Part shown: in pieces, positions 22,126-35,293 of the stretch
Position numbering within the stretch: the stretch's first letter is position 1
How the letters are laid out: each line of letters starts with the position of its first letter
Assembly: GCA_947095585.1 (NCBI GenBank)
Contig: OX352764.1
Location: forward strand, 1,845,001-1,909,000
From: Nephrocerus scutellatus
Lineage: Eukaryota > Arthropoda > Insecta > Diptera > Pipunculidae
Length of the DNA stretch: 64,000 nucleotides
Direction: 5' to 3'
The notes under the pieces: model-generated
Databases searched by the model: none
What the model saw: only the letters and a program-made list of their open reading frames with translations
Told to the model about the DNA's origin: nothing
Made by a program: the position numbers and the translations under genes

Positions 22126-22425
22126 GCTATAAATAAGCTAAAATGGAACAATATTCTTGTATGGGAAATGCTATTTTGGCATAATTCGCGACAAAACGTC
22201 TAAAACACCCTGATACCAGGTAACTAACAGGCTTAATACCCTCACAACTGATTTCAGGACCCAGATATGACATTCGTTTTAGAAAGAATTTGAATTTTGA
22301 TAGATTTAGGGTAAGATTGAATTCTTGTAGAACGCTTAATAATTCAGTCGACATTTTTACCGAATAGCAAAATATCGTCCATGTAGACTAAAATCTTATC
22401 AGACGTTACGGTGCACATTGCAGTC
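22126..22425 (-). mobile_element. Ty3/gypsy-like LTR retrotransposon RT fragment
   Basis: Minus-strand translation contains the RT active-site segment ILVYMDDILLFGKNVD followed by LLSVLQEFNLTLNLSKFKFF and the MSYLGPEISCEGIKP motif, the standard order in Ty3/gypsy reverse transcriptases (palm to thumb). After YLVSG the sequence jumps to FRRFVANYAKIA, so the linker between RT and RNase H is deleted. No LTR, primer site, protease or integrase is seen. It is only about 300 bases long and is joined directly to LINE A1 at about 22425-22430. Confidence 0.82.
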
Positions 22426-22429
22426 GAGC

Positions 22430-24450
22430 ATATTTCCTTATGAAAAATGCATCTCTTTAACAAAAGTAGTGCAGCACAGAGAGTATGCTCGGATGACTCA
22501 TCATCTTCCGAGCTGAACCTACATTCTGTCTCTGAGCCCACATCAATTTTGTTAAGGTGATACCCGTTAGAAAACTCACCAGCTTCCTAGTGCTATCCCT
22601 ATTTAGAATAAGGACTTCCTTATAGGAAAATTGTTAATTGATTAATTGTTTGAATTGTCTCAGTCTCGGGAAGTTATCCGAGTGGGTCACACGAAGGTTG
22701 TGTTCCCAGTTGACACCACAGTAGGGTTCAGTTCCCATGAACGCAAATTCCGAGCCAATGCTACCTAGTTAATCTGCAGATTCGTTGCCTGCAATTTCCT
22801 GATGACCAGGGACCGAACCGAGTTTCACTCTGTTGTGTCTGGCAAGAGATTGCAGTGTATCGTATCAGTTTTTGACTGATAACGAGTCCAATAAGTTGGA
22901 AAAGAGCGCATTAAGTGCTACTTACAAATATATATATTCTTGCGCCCTATATTCATTTACTAAGGTTATTTCTGGCGCAGATCTCAATGGCATGGAGTTC
23001 CGCCTGGAAACCCGTGGGACTTTTTCGCATTGGTGTCGAGACTTTGGTATTGCATCAAAAGACACCAGCTCCAACTCCAGTTTCCATCTGCGATCTATCT
23101 GTGCACCAGCCCAGACCTTTAGAGTCCAGTGCAAGATAACCATTGCACCAGTTTGCCCGGCCCAATATTTCTACCTCAAGTAACCTGCCGAAATAGTACT
23201 CCCTGACCATAACATCTGGGATAGTGCAAAACATGTCTCTTTCAGGAATTGAGTCAAGAATTTTCAGGTGTCCCACATAGTTACCTGGTTTGTACCCGTA
23301 TTCTAGTTGCAGGTTAAAAGGGCATCCGGCAGCTGTCTTCCTAATGATGATTTGCAAGGGTGAAAGCCCTACAACAGCTTCTAATGCAGTCGGAGGGCAG
23401 GTGAGCATGCCACATGTTATACCTAGACAGGCTATTCTTTAAAGCTTCTGAAGCTTAGTTGCCGTTGTCCGTTCAAGAACTTTCGGCCGCCAAACGATGG
23501 TCGCGTACGCAGTTATAGGTCTCACCATCACTGTGTACATCCGATGTATCTTTTAGGATTTAGACCCTCACTCAATTATCTAACGTGGTGTCATCGATGA
23601 TGGCAGGTACCAAATTGACCTGTCTTCTTTTCGTAAAAGGCACTAGAACGCTTTTGCAAGGATTGATGGATAGTCCGTCTCTGCTGCACCATTCTAAAAC
23701 GTGTAGTAAAGAACCTTGCTTGGCACTAGTGATAGTGCAGAGCTTAATAATAATAATATTCGGCGCGACAGACCATTGCGGTCCAGGGCGTAATTTCTCG
23801 CAATCATTTGGGTTGAGCCGGTATAATTATGCACACAAATGGATGGGACCTTCGATTTAATGACGGATCTGAACGGCGAATTGAGAAGCTTTCCGTAACA
23901 AGTTATTACTCTCGGACGTTTGTTAGACTTTCGCGACAGGTGGGACACCGTGAAAAATACTTTTTGGTGTTACCGCGATTCGAACCATGAACCTCCTGCT
24001 CAGAAGCTGTGGTCTTATCTACTGAGCCTCGGTGCCGACCGTGCAGAGCTTGCCACTAATAAAAATAGCCAAATGGTCCGCATAACCAATGGCGATGTAG
24101 TCTGATCTATAAAGATCGACTAGAAGATTTTAAATGAGTAATGATCATAGAAGGGGAAAAGGACTGCGTCTTGGGGACATGTCTTAGCTGCAGTCACAGA
24201 TACAGACCCTCACCCGAGGAGGAAATAATATCTCGACTTCTAGCATGGCCCCCCTATCCAATGATTAGTCGAATCTTCGATACCTCTGCCATTGCAATAG
24301 AGTCGTAGCCAGTGTTATCGAAAGCTCCATTAATGTCAAGGAAGGCACACAGGGCCACTTCGTTGGAACGAAATGTTCATTCTATCTTCTTGACGAGATA
24401 GTGAAGGGCACCTTCTTTTCAACAAAGTTGGAGGTAAATGTACTGGCGAG
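22430..24450 (-). mobile_element. R1/LOA-like LINE with RNase H (copy A1), interrupted by a SINE
   Basis: Reading from 24450 downward: RT palm (NEVALCAFLDINGAFDNTGYDSI), then remains of the 3' half of RT, interrupted by the SINE at 23746-24040. The thumb/connection follows (CPPTALEAVVGLSPLQIIIRK, IPERDMFCTIPDVMVREYYF), then RNase H (GLGWCTDRSQMETGVGAGVF; the usual YTDGS is degraded). A C-terminal zinc-knuckle remnant (CRF..EDDESSEHTLCA) lies near 22430-22530. RNase H in LINEs removes RNA from the hybrid. Many frameshifts are present. The 3' end is cut by the gypsy fragment. Confidence 0.85.
23746..24040 (-). mobile_element. tRNA-derived SINE, full-length copy S1 with 11-bp target duplication
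   Basis: SINEs are transcribed by RNA polymerase III from an internal promoter and mobilised by LINE enzymes. On the minus strand the head reads GGCTCAGTAGATAAGACC (A-box-like) and GGTTCGAATCGCGG (B-box-like), followed by a body shared with copies S2 and S3, a GACCGCAATGGTC hairpin and a (TAT)n tail. The sequence GTGCAGAGCTT flanks it at 23735-23745 and 24041-24051, and LINE A1 continues on both sides. Confidence 0.92.
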
Positions 24451-26049
24451 AGTTAGGTCAAGCACCTTTTCGCGAATCCCATTCTTTTGATGCCACAGAC
24501 CTCATGATGTGCTTAGTGCAATAGTACTCCTATTTGCGAGAATTTCATAATTTGTACGGAATATCACATGCACTCTCCTCCATCTTCCGCCAGCAACCGA
24601 CGTATGCTTTCCCTCAGCAATCGATCGTAGGAAATTTTCAAACAACATTTTGGTTGACTCGATTGCAACATTTGTCCAAACCAAGACACCAAGGACCGAG
24701 TTAAGCACTGAGAAATAAATTTGTTCATTGATGCGATGAAATTCGAAAAACAACCTTCAGCTTGAGTACTCGCCTCCATTGAGTAGTTACGTAGGTAGAT
24801 GTAATTTCGGACTCTGGAAAGTGATTCTTTATCCAAAAATATTGCCATTCTTGATACTGTGGAACCTCCACAGACGAGTGGACGGACGGTCGTCTTGCTT
24901 TTTATGTACTTTGTACACAGCACAGCCGCAGGTCATTCCTCCCATTTTGACGCATTCGAGTGCCACCTTCATCCGCATGAAAGCCGCTCCGAGGGGTAAT
25001 ACCTTTGCAGCATCGTCGTTCACCATCATTCCGGGACATTTCGGTTATTAAAAAATTAATTAGGAGCTTTGAGTTCGCCATCAGTTGTTGTCCGCAGTTT
25101 AATGTGGTCACGGCCTCTTTTGGGAATTACGTATACTGCACGAGTAGTAAACTCCGCCGCCCGCGGTTTTCCATTTAATTGAATGGAGCTCGGCGGTCTG
25201 TAGCCGTAGCGGTAGCCGTTGTTGGGTCATGTTATTTGTGCCTGTTTCCTTTCCGCTTGTGCTTGTGCACATTTCTTTACCCTCGGGAAATGTCTGCATT
25301 AAAGAATATACCGTTTGGCGAGCTTCTTAATGAGCTGAAATTATTTTCACCGAATGGTTATTTGTTTTTCGTGCTGTGTCCTCGCTCCTCCAAAATGTAT
25401 ATGGTTGTGTCCTGTCCATAAGGATTTTTTTGACACTTTATGACTGCAATGAAAATTAATGGTTTGTGTTTTTTTTTTCGCTTTCTTGGCAATGGGGTGG
25501 TTAGTCGCGGTGTAGCAAGTGGTTGCAAAGAGGTTTGGGGTGTGAAGATTTCTTTCAAATTTTCTTTAAAAAAAAAAGAATTTCATTTCCTTTATCTACC
25601 ACATCGCTGCTTTTTTGAATTATTAAGCTTGTGAGATCGCTTTCTACAATCAAATGATATGCAATGGGTACCTTCCAATTAATTAAGGAAATGGAATTTT
25701 ATACAAATGGTTCCTTCGGCTTGCTATCGCATCCTGTAAACAAAATTTTAGGCTATATTTTTGAAGGTTTGGGGTTTAAATTTCACAAATAGCCCAGTTA
25801 ATGTTATGCTTTAATGCATGGATCATTCCAGAATTATCATTGTAACATAGATCTTTAGGGGCACCCCACAAAAAAATTCATTAGATGTAAAATAGCGCTT
25901 CCCTGTAGGTAAAGCAACGTCACGAAAAGGGCTGATTACACGATTAACGAACTTAGTCAGCTTAAGATCGATCATGGCTAAGAGAGAGCTTAGTTGCTAG
26001 TAAGCGAACTCCGAATACCTGGCGACCTTCGGTTTAAACCCCATTCCGG
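24451..26049. other. No gene recognised
   Basis: The side nearest A1 may hold further eroded LINE sequence, but no motif can be named. Frames of about 80-120 codons on the minus strand at 24502-24923 have no recognised domain. Confidence 0.4.
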
Positions 26050-26600
26050 ATACTCGTGGGTATCAAAATTGGTTTAAATAAAAATATTTATGAGACTGAT
26101 GCATCACAAACTGCATCAAACTCGGAATCTGTTGTAGGACAGCCCGTTGTAACACAAGGAGCTGATGGGCTTCCAATACCTCGGCCTATTGTTGAGCAGC
26201 AGCCTCCGCTATGTTGGACGGTATTGCCATATTGCCGAATCTATAACCTCTAATTATGACGCACCCATACTTGTTCGGTTGTTCTTCTATTTGGAAGGCA
26301 TTAGATGGTCTTCAGTTACAAAAACAAAGGGGTGGATTCATCAAAATGAACTCGCTTTAGAAAAGAGGGTTTTGACATTCTTTACGCACTGGCGAGTAAA
26401 GAGTGCTCTTGGATTTGCCAAAACTGCTCCCCCTAAACAACGCGTAAAAAAGCGGATTAGATCTGCTGATCGAACTCTTCCAAATTCGGGTGCCAAAAAA
26501 CGAAAGGCGTTAGCTACACCTGACATACCCATCTTCAGCTAAGTGGCTTGTGCTGTCAGGTTGGGTGTCGTCTCGACTGACTTGGCTACAAAACCCCTCA
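26050..26600 (+). pseudogene. Possible LINE ORF1-like (gag-like) remnant
   Basis: Two overlapping frames (26056-26253 and 26165-26542) give a Ser/Gln-rich N-terminal part (ETDASQTASNSESVVGQP) and a basic segment (KQRVKKRIRSADRTLPNSGA), a layout common in ORF1 of R1/LOA-like LINEs. It lies immediately upstream, on the same strand, of RT copy A2. No CCHC knuckles are seen, and the assignment rests on composition and position. Confidence 0.3.
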
Positions 26601-27370
26601 CACCTCGATTGATGGCAGTGTTTTCGCTCCAAGGAAATAGCTCGGTGTGCTTTGAGGGTGCTTTCGATAATACTGTCTACGACTCAATAACAAAAGCAAT
26701 CAGTAGCAGAGGTATCCAATTGACAAAGGATATGCTTGAAAGTCGAGTCATTACTTCCTCCTCAGGGGGGGAGTATCTGTGTCGGTGACTGCAGGTAAGG
26801 GCTGCCCGAGGCTTCCTCGCCTCCCTTCTATGGTCACTCGTCATAGACAACCTTCTAGCCGATCTGCATAGCTCAGGCTACATCGCTATTGGTTAATGCA
26901 AGGTGCGTTACTTCACGTCTTAGAATGGTGCAGTAGAGAAGGACTTTCCATCAATCCTTGCAAAACCGTTTAGTGCCTTTCACAAAACGAAGATTGTCCG
27001 ATATCTGACCTAGCATCATAAAAGGCACTAAATTAGAGTATTCCAGTAAGGTTAAATATCTCGGAGACATCCTTGGTAAACGACTAAACTGGAATTCTCA
27101 TATCAAGTCCACCATTGGGTCCTGTGAGCCTCTAGATGCCTGTACGGCAGAATTTGAGGTCTTAATCCTAAAATGATATATTTGATATATACCATGATGG
27201 TGACCAATTATCACATACGCGGCCATCATATGGTGACCGAAAGTGCTTCAACGGGCAACGGGTAATTAAGCTTATCTAGGTATAACGGGTGCAATGCGCA
27301 CCTGCCCTACGAATGCGTTAGAAGTTGTTGTAGGGCTTTAACCCTTGCCAATCTTTATTCCATTCCATAG
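26601..27370 (+). mobile_element. R1/LOA-like LINE RT fragment (copy A2)
   Basis: The plus strand gives the RT palm region GAFDNTVYDSITKAISSRGI, then MLESRVITSSSGGEYLC, which also occurs in A3 (AMLERREIISSSGG). Further on come remains of the SLLWSLVIDNLLADLHSSGY block, a short-tract match to SINPCKT, and the thumb (GAMRTCPTNALE-like, near 27285-27325). Stops and frameshifts are scattered throughout. The match to A1 and A3 ends near 27370. Confidence 0.8.
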
Positions 27371-27833
27371 AGAGCGATCGCAAACTGAGTGTAAAATATC
27401 GTATTCAGAAGATCGGTCCTGGAATGAGCCAGTGGTTATACCTAAAACAGATGAAAGCAGAAAGGTAGAAGAAGACTTGCCAATATCTAAACTCAATGTC
27501 AGTGGTGCAGTGGCTATCGTCGGTGGCTTCCAATCGGAGGACAAGTACACATGAAACGAAGCTGTTGATGTGATAAGCAGGGTTCATATACTGCTGTATT
27601 TACATGTCGGCTTGAGTTGACCTATGAAGCAATCAAGATGTAAAGCCAACAATGTGGGTTTATGGGCACAACATTCTAGTTTGTGTTTTAGGCTAGGTAA
27701 GCTTGGGGTGACAGTGAACCGACCCAGTTAGACCAATATATGGTCAATTGTGATGCCACATGGATCGAGAGGATTTATCGCTCTACTCGTGGAACCAATT
27801 GGAGCTTCGAATGAGGCGTAGAAAACTTTTGAT
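27371..27833. other. No gene recognised
   Basis: Spacer between LINE copies A2 and B1. A 69-codon frame at 27345-27554 runs out of A2 and has no recognised domain. Confidence 0.4.
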
Positions 27834-30200
27834 TTAAGTGCTTGACAAATAGTTAAGGTCGTTGTAAAAGAAGGCTTCCAAATGGAGCTTACGCTTTAGA
27901 GAGAGAGCTGTGCATGTGCAGATATGGTAAAGAACAGTCTCTTCCACCTCCTTGTCCATGCAGCTTGAGCAAAAGTCATTGGAAAATACACAAAACCTAC
28001 CTGCATGCTTGCCTATAAAACAGTGTCCAGTAAAGAAAACTATCGTTGCGCTTTTGTGCAATCTGTTTAGAGAAACCAAACACTTGGAGCGTTTCGGATC
28101 CAGCTTTGGCCAGATCAATTTTGTCGGTACAAAAGTTATACCATTTGACCATCTAAGGTAAGGAGTTTGAAAGTAGCAATCAGTATGCCGCCTAATGAAC
28201 CATTTTCAAGTAGAACGGTAGCGTAGTACAATTTGTGGCGACTTCATCAGCCCTGCAGTTCCCCAGAATATTCCTATGCCCCGGCACCCAGTACAGATGA
28301 ATGTTGATCTGCTCCGCCATCTTCCTGAGAGATGATTGGCAGTCTATAGCTAAAATAGACTTCGTATAGACTGATTTTAGGGATCTCAAAGCTGCGGATC
28401 CGAGAAGATGCGGTATCCTTAGTGGAATTAAGTCAAGGCAGGACTTCTTTAATCGTCGTTATTTCTGCTGGAAAATTACTGCAGTGATTAGGAAGACGGA
28501 AAGAGAGATTAATATTTCTACTTTTTGAGAAAACACCACCGCCTATCCCAGTATCAGTTCTTGACCTTTCAGTATAGAAACTGATTGATTCATCTGATTC
28601 AATAGTGACCTGGAAGTTCTTTTTTAAATGTAGTTGCGGATTTGTGTAGTCTATAACTCCTGGTGGAGTCCTGAATAAATTCAGAATAGGGAGGAGTGTC
28701 TGAATTCATTTCTTATCCACTGGCTGCATTTAGGCGAAAAGTCGCGCTAGCAGCAACGAGTGGTGTTAGGTTGAACAGTATGTCTAGTGCATCGGAGCGG
28801 GTGGTACGCTGTGTTCCACTTATACGTAGACAAGCCGATCGTTAAACTTTGCTTAGCTTGTCGTGATTTAATGTTTTGTCTAAGGCAGTCCACCAGACCA
28901 CCACACCGTCCAGAAGTGTAGGTCTTATTACCGAAATATAAAGCCAATAAGTGATTTGCGGTTGAAGACTCCATTTCTTACCGATGGTTTTTTTACAGGA
29001 GAAGAGTGCCACTGTGGCTTTACGAACTCTTTCTTGTAGATTAGTTTTCCAGCTTAGCTTTTTGTTCATAATGAGACCCAGATATTTGGCTTTATCAGAG
29101 AAGGATAAGCTTGTGCCCTCTATAGAGTGTGGGTCTACATGTGGAATTTTATATTTTCTAGTAAAGAGGACGAGTTCTGTTTTGTGGGAGTTTACTGCCA
29201 GACGACAACGATCTGTCCATCTAGTTAGCTCGTTAAGGGCATTCTGTAACAGTTTTTCAGGGTATTGAGGATTTTCCTGAAACTGCAATAGCAACGTCAT
29301 CCGCTAAGGTGATCATTCTGCAGCCCTCCCTTTTCAGGTATATCAGCAGCTCATTCACCACTAAATTCCACCACTCCACCTTGCGGCGTTCCTCTGAAGA
29401 CAAATCTATTGGCAGACGCCCAGTTTTGAATTAATGATCCGACTTGTAAGCAAGGTAGTAATTAGTTTGCCAAGTGAGTCATCTACTTTCACGGCGGACA
29501 ATGCATCTGCGTTAGCCGTTGTGTTGACGGTGTTAAAAGCACCTTCAATATCCAGGAATGCTACCATACTCCTTATGGTGGATTGAATATTCAATAGAAC
29601 CCATAACGTAATAACGTATCTATATATGTTTCTACAAATTTGCCTTTGCAATAAGGCTATGGATCAGTAGACAAAAGTCTCTTATCAATACTTTTGCGTC
29701 GGTGGATATCAATCTACGGTATTATGCCGTCTGGTCCTGCAGATTTGTATCGTTTGAAGCTATGCAGTGCCCAAAGCAATTTGTCCCTCTTCATAAGATT
29801 ATGAGATATGTGTGATTGAGAGTTTGGTCTATTAAGGTTAACGTTTCTAATGACATGAGAGCAACATGGGAAGCTAGTAGCAGGTTGAGAGATTCTTCGC
29901 TAGAGGTAGTTCACTAGCCGTCTGCATATTTCAAACAGCTAATCATGATGGGATTGGTTGAGAGTACTTTCCATAGCCCTGAAGCCTCGGAGTTACCTTC
30001 TATTTTCCCACAAAAGGGTCTCCAGGATGAGATGAGTTGAACAGTTTTCTGCAGATGATTCTGAGCTGTCCCAATTTTGACGACCACCAATGTGGTCTTT
30101 TCTTGCCTCTAGGACGAGTAAGAGGACAGGAGGAAGCCAGTGCTTTGTTGATAGAAAACATTTCGAATAAACTTTCTGCAACTAAAGTTCGCATACAAAC
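27834..30200 (-). mobile_element. R1/LOA-like LINE, second family (copy B1)
   Basis: From 30200 downward: a basic tract before RT (KKRPHWWSSKLGQLR), RT palm (SMVAFLDIEGAFNTVNT), RT C-terminal half (LNELTRWTDRCRLAVNSHKT, KAKYLGLIMNKKLSWK, SVIRPTLLDGVVVWW), RNase H end (IDCQSSLRKMAEQINIHLYW, VPGHRNILGNCRADEVA), and the C-terminal zinc finger (FTGHCFIGKHAGRFCV, NDFCSSCMDKEVEETVLYHI). The order is that of a LINE ORF2 from mid-RT to the end. Frames are broken at several places. The endonuclease domain is not seen. Confidence 0.86.
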
Positions 30201-31744
30201 AAAAACTGAGGCAAATATTCTACTAACTACGACAACAAAACCCCATCAGTTACTGCGAAAGTAATTTATCTCTATTCAGCTGCATGGGAAGGATGTAATT
30301 CTATCGAACTGTCAAGACAAATTGAAGGGAACGAGTTTCCATGTTCTTGTACGAGAGCTGTTACCACAGCTTACTATTTGCAGCTCACTGAAATCCCAAG
30401 AGGATATCCTTCTGGAATCTAAATGCAACTGGCTTCCTTCCAGTGCCAGTTACAGAGACGCGAAATTGGCAAAATTCACAACTTAGCGCTGGTTATTATT
30501 ACATCAGAATGCAATTCATTCTGAAGCAGAGGATAACATTTACTGGTTGACTGCACACTGTTCTTGTGTGTAAATGAACTAACTAGCTTCGCTTTGCCCA
30601 ATAATAGATTTTGTCCCACAAAACTCTGTTCCAGAAAAAGAGAAATTTGAATTCCTTCGATGGAATTTCAGTTTTGTTTGGGCACATCTCCTCAATTTAA
30701 ATGAACTGAAATACTTTCCCAGCCCTACTATGCATCTCTTACTAAGGATATTAGAATAATTATGTTCCTGAGCATTAACAGAATTCTTCCTTCTGAGTGA
30801 GCTTCGTTTCATGGCAATAAACCCAATTTATATTTCAGAATCGTGACAGAACTCCTTCTTGAATAATTTCCAATCTAATTAACAAGAAATTATCAAATTA
30901 TTCAAAGAACATGAATTTATGGAGCAATTGCAAAGAGACAGACACACACATGACAACTGTACGTTTAAAGGACACCGCGTAACCTAATTAGTGGCTGAAA
31001 CGTTTGATGTTTTCTTCCTTTTATGTGTAGTTTCCACTCACAGGAGCACATGTCTCCTTAATTACTTTTCGCAATGCTCCCACCCGTGTCCTGACAAAAT
31101 CCTTGTACATTTATTTATCAATTCGCTCCAAGCAAATGAATTCCCTCTGTTCGCGTGAGCAAGTGTCATTTTGGGCCTCCCGTCTGCTGCTGGAATATGC
31201 AAAAGACAAACAAATCTTTATTGAATCAGTTAACGGTTTGCCATTCATTATCCTTTTTATCTTTTCAGAGACACAGGTAGCTAGTTTGAAGGTTTATATA
31301 TTGCTCCGACACACACATATGTCGCTAACGCGCCAATTATATTTATCTCTGTGGAAGGAGGAGAATAAATTCCTTAATTCCTTTAGTGCTGAACCTATTT
31401 ATAAAGTGGAACATTTGTTGACATATTGATGGGAGCGATAAACCAGAAAACTAATAACGACAGAGTAGAAGTCGAAGGTTATTGTAACCAAACTATGAAA
31501 CATCAACTTTATTAGTTTTGGCGGAATAGACAAGGGCTCCATGAAATAAGTCCTAAATGAAATAAATTTCAACAAAAATTCGAAAATGAATTAACTCCAA
31601 AGGAAATAGTATATTGGAGTTAGTGGATAGTGGATAGTGCGAGTTAGAAGCTTGAAGCAATCAAATCAGCAATCTAACAAGCACGATAAGCACTTTTCTG
31701 CGAGTAATGTACGCTATTTTTCACTACCATACTTGCACTATTAG
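30201..31744. other. No gene recognised
   Basis: Spacer. No domain or repeat found by eye. Confidence 0.45.
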
Positions 31745-32470
31745 TTCATGAATTGCCTTCAGTTTTAATCAGTTCCGCCACGATCCCATCTGATCCCGGG
31801 TACTTATTATTTCTGAGCCGATTTATCAATCTAACTTCGTTTATGCTTGGTGGCGGCAGCACAGTATGGTCTTCGGTCATTGGTGGATCGTCCAATTCCT
31901 CAGTTAGTTGGCCATTTAGCAATTCATGGAACTTCTCTTCCCATCGCTCTAAGATGCCTTTAAGATCGGCGATCAGATTACCATGTTTGCCTTTGCAGTA
32001 TGTACAAGGTGGTGCATATTGCATCACACCGCGGAATCTTTGGTAGAACTTCCGGGCCTGGTGCAGTCCTTGCTCTCTGTAGGTACTCTTCTAGTTCACG
32101 GACGAAATTCTTCTGCCAGGCTGCTTTCTTTCGCCGATGATCTGTTTTTTCATATATTCTAAGCTCTTTATATTCATCTTCGCGTGCCCGCGTTCTATAA
32201 GATTATTGCATTGCTCGGTACCTAACTATCTTACGTTCAGTCGCTAGTTTACATTCGTTATCTAACCAGTCGTTCCGATCTCTATGACCACTTCCTAAGA
32301 TGGAGTCAGCAGTATTAGTGACATTATTCTTAAGGCGTGCTATTACTCTTCTATGCCCGAGAATAATCCCGCTGATTTGTATTCCATACCGGGAGTACTC
32401 ATCCTTGACGTTATTCATAATTGACCTTACTTTGAAGGCCCAATCATCAAGCTTTTCCTGTACTGTGAAG
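31745..32470 (-). mobile_element. RTE-like LINE fragment (copy C1), region before and at start of RT
   Basis: The minus strand gives the linker between endonuclease and RT (RNDWLDNECKLATERKI), then, after a frameshift, KGKHGNLIADLKGILERWEE, FHELLNGQL and the entry into RT (PPPSINEVRLINRLRNNKYP, GSDGIVAELIKTEG). These motifs and their order are typical of RTE-clade LINEs. Copy C3 at 53.0-53.95 kb overlaps it and closely matches the linker. The copy stops at the first RT motifs, at 31745. Confidence 0.85.
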
Positions 32471-35293
32471 GAAAATTACCGGCGGCCACCACGTGGAGGT
32501 TTGATCGCACTTCCACCAGTCAGATATAGTTACGGCCACTTGCAATTCTGATGCATTTTGTGTAATTTCTCCTATTCTGCTGATGGCTTAGATTAGAAAA
32601 TATAAATACCGAAATCCCGGGATTAAGAAAATCGTCCGGGATTGTAAACCCTAATATGTACATCCAAAAGCACCGCAATGAACAGTTCAACCATGACAAA
32701 CATTTTTAGATGGACGTTGCCGCCATTTAATGCTAAATTGATATTAAGGATCTAAGGATACACAAATTGATTTCAAATTTCTTCCAGTGAATAAAAACTT
32801 CACCAGGCTGTTTTTTCCCTTCCCCTAATAACTGTTAAACTAATGAAATTGATGCCACTGCCACTCTTTTCTATTATCGGGATGTTTCTGAAGTCTTCAG
32901 CATCAAAAATGTATTGAAAGATGCCGACACCTCATTTACACCGCATGTTATGGAGTATCACTAAGTGGGCGTTGTAGTTAAGAGCAGCCAGTAGAAGCAA
33001 GCATCTACTCTTTCGCCCGCCTAGAAATATTCCACATGTAACTTTTCCTGCTTCGCCGCAGGATATATGAAGACGGAAAAAACCTCTTGAAAATTGAAAT
33101 GAAAGTCTTTCCTCGGTGGCGTCTAAACAGCAAACTTCAGATGCCGACGGGAAGCAACGGCATCTTCCTCGTCTGAACTGAAGAAATGTAAATTTCATTT
33201 CAACCCAATAAAAGTCTATATAGGTGTTTCGGAAATAGGATATTTATTCGATAATATTATGTTAGCATCGCTAAGCATCTCCAAGGAGATGCTCGTAGAT
33301 AGACAACACTTAGCACATACTTGGGCTGATGGGGAGCAGCGCCAAGTAGTTTGAGTGGGATTTGCATAATTTAAAATGAGCCCTTAAGGCTTTGGCCATA
33401 ATTTCCTATTTTAACTTGAACATCATCATCATTAAGTGAGATAGACAGAGATAGAGAGAGATGAATAGAACTTTGAACAATTTCAAAAGACGATTAGGAC
33501 AGGCTGCAAGGCAAGGCTTCTTGCTTCTCAAGAAGAATTTATCAATTTCTTGGTATTATTAGACGTTCGAGTATGTTCGGAAACCCTAATTCAACTGAAT
33601 GAAGTTCGTTATTAAATTTCCCGATCCCTCTATATCCTTATTGCTGATTTGAACTGAACTCCTTGCTGAGCGGCCTATAATTCATGTGGTGCATCGACTT
33701 TGGTAGCACGAATCAACAGCTGCTGATTGGACTGGATTCTATTAATTTGCCATAATTCAATGCGACCGCACCTTACGGCTTAGCGAGGATCTAATTTCCA
33801 ATTGAATTCCTTGTCGTACATGTGGAATCTGTCTGTCGAATCATCGGAATGCACACGTCGAATTTATCTTCTTCCTTCTAATGTGAGGTGTCATCGGAAT
33901 GCAATTAATTGATTGGACCAATGGATGTTCACCAGAAGATTTACTTTCGCAAATCATCGTCCTTCTATATTGAGAGAAAAATATGAGGTCATCTATGTTT
34001 GCTTTCATCTTTTTGGCTCACATGCAGCAAATCCATAATCAAGACATTGTGGTCATCAAACTAAGTTTTTCTTTTTCGTTTTTGGTTGATGTTGCTGTTG
34101 TTGTTGGTTGACAGTGTCTACGTTACCCTTAGACATTTTATTTAGGGACGAACTCGCAATCGAGTTAACTGTGGCCCTCCTACATATTCAGTGTCAACTC
34201 AATATGAACGATATTTATGGTGCCTTGGAGCTAATGCAGATACGGTGACTCTATCGCTGGTCATGCCAATGTGTGGACTTTTGCAAGAAGGACCGAAAAA
34301 CTGACGACCAGACTCGTTTCAAATTAAATATTGATGCCAAAGCTGTTGGCTAATCAGGATTTCCTTTTAGCAATGAGGATGATGGCAATTTATGAAAAAT
34401 TGAGGTAAGCTGAGGAGAGTGCCTGCATGAAAGACTTTGTGTCTCCGTAATGGTAAAAGGTTAGATTGGTTGGCATTGACAAGCAAATACTTGTACCATA
34501 AAGGCAAATAAGGCAAAGTCGTTTGCTTTGAACTGCACCTTCACAGTGCTGAGTTAAGCCAATTTGTCCATATGATATTTCCTAATTAAATTCTTGATGA
34601 TGAGACTGACCCGAAAAATTCTCACATCCTGGAATATTCCCAAAGAGCTGCGGTTATGAAACTTTCGATATGAAAGCTATTTTTTTTTTGCAAGAAGCAG
34701 TACGCTTCAGTTGTGGCGCAATAACTTGATACATAAAATCATATTCATACATACACACACACACATACGCACACTATTCTACTTCCGCTAAACTCTCCAA
34801 CTAATAATTTTAGTCGTTAATCAAAAATTCATAGAGTGGTACGCGATAAAAACTTCCAAAGGAAATAAAAGTGCAACCGCCTGGAATGCACGACAGCAAA
34901 ACTTTCTGCTGGGTGTTTCTTCTTGAGTACCAGGAAGTCCATGGAAAACAACAATAACCGGATGTCGGATGTGTCGTTGTCGTTGTCAAGCGGGTGTGCT
35001 CGCTTCAGTCAACTGAAAATTTAATAAACTCGACGAAGCAACGAGAAGCCATCATGGAGTCAAGGAGGAAGTTTCAGTCATAAACAATTAATGGCAAAAA
35101 ATTGAATTAAGTTTTGACAGAAATTGCTGTCATTAATATACGTATATATATATTGACAATATTGTGATATATTATACTTATTATGAGTAACAAGCAACAT
35201 ACAACAGGCAAAATGCACCATGAAACATGCAACGTGCATACAACATTGCATGTTTCGTCATCACAAAATAGCGTTACGAATACGTTTGAAATA
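32471..35293. other. No gene recognised
   Basis: A long AT-rich stretch with only short frames. A (CA)n-like run lies near 34750-34770. Nothing else is supported. Confidence 0.45.

Noticed and set aside
23985..24040. Possible functional tRNA gene
   Set aside because: The A and B boxes belong to a SINE head with substitutions and a downstream repeat body; no complete cloverleaf or acceptor stem was found.
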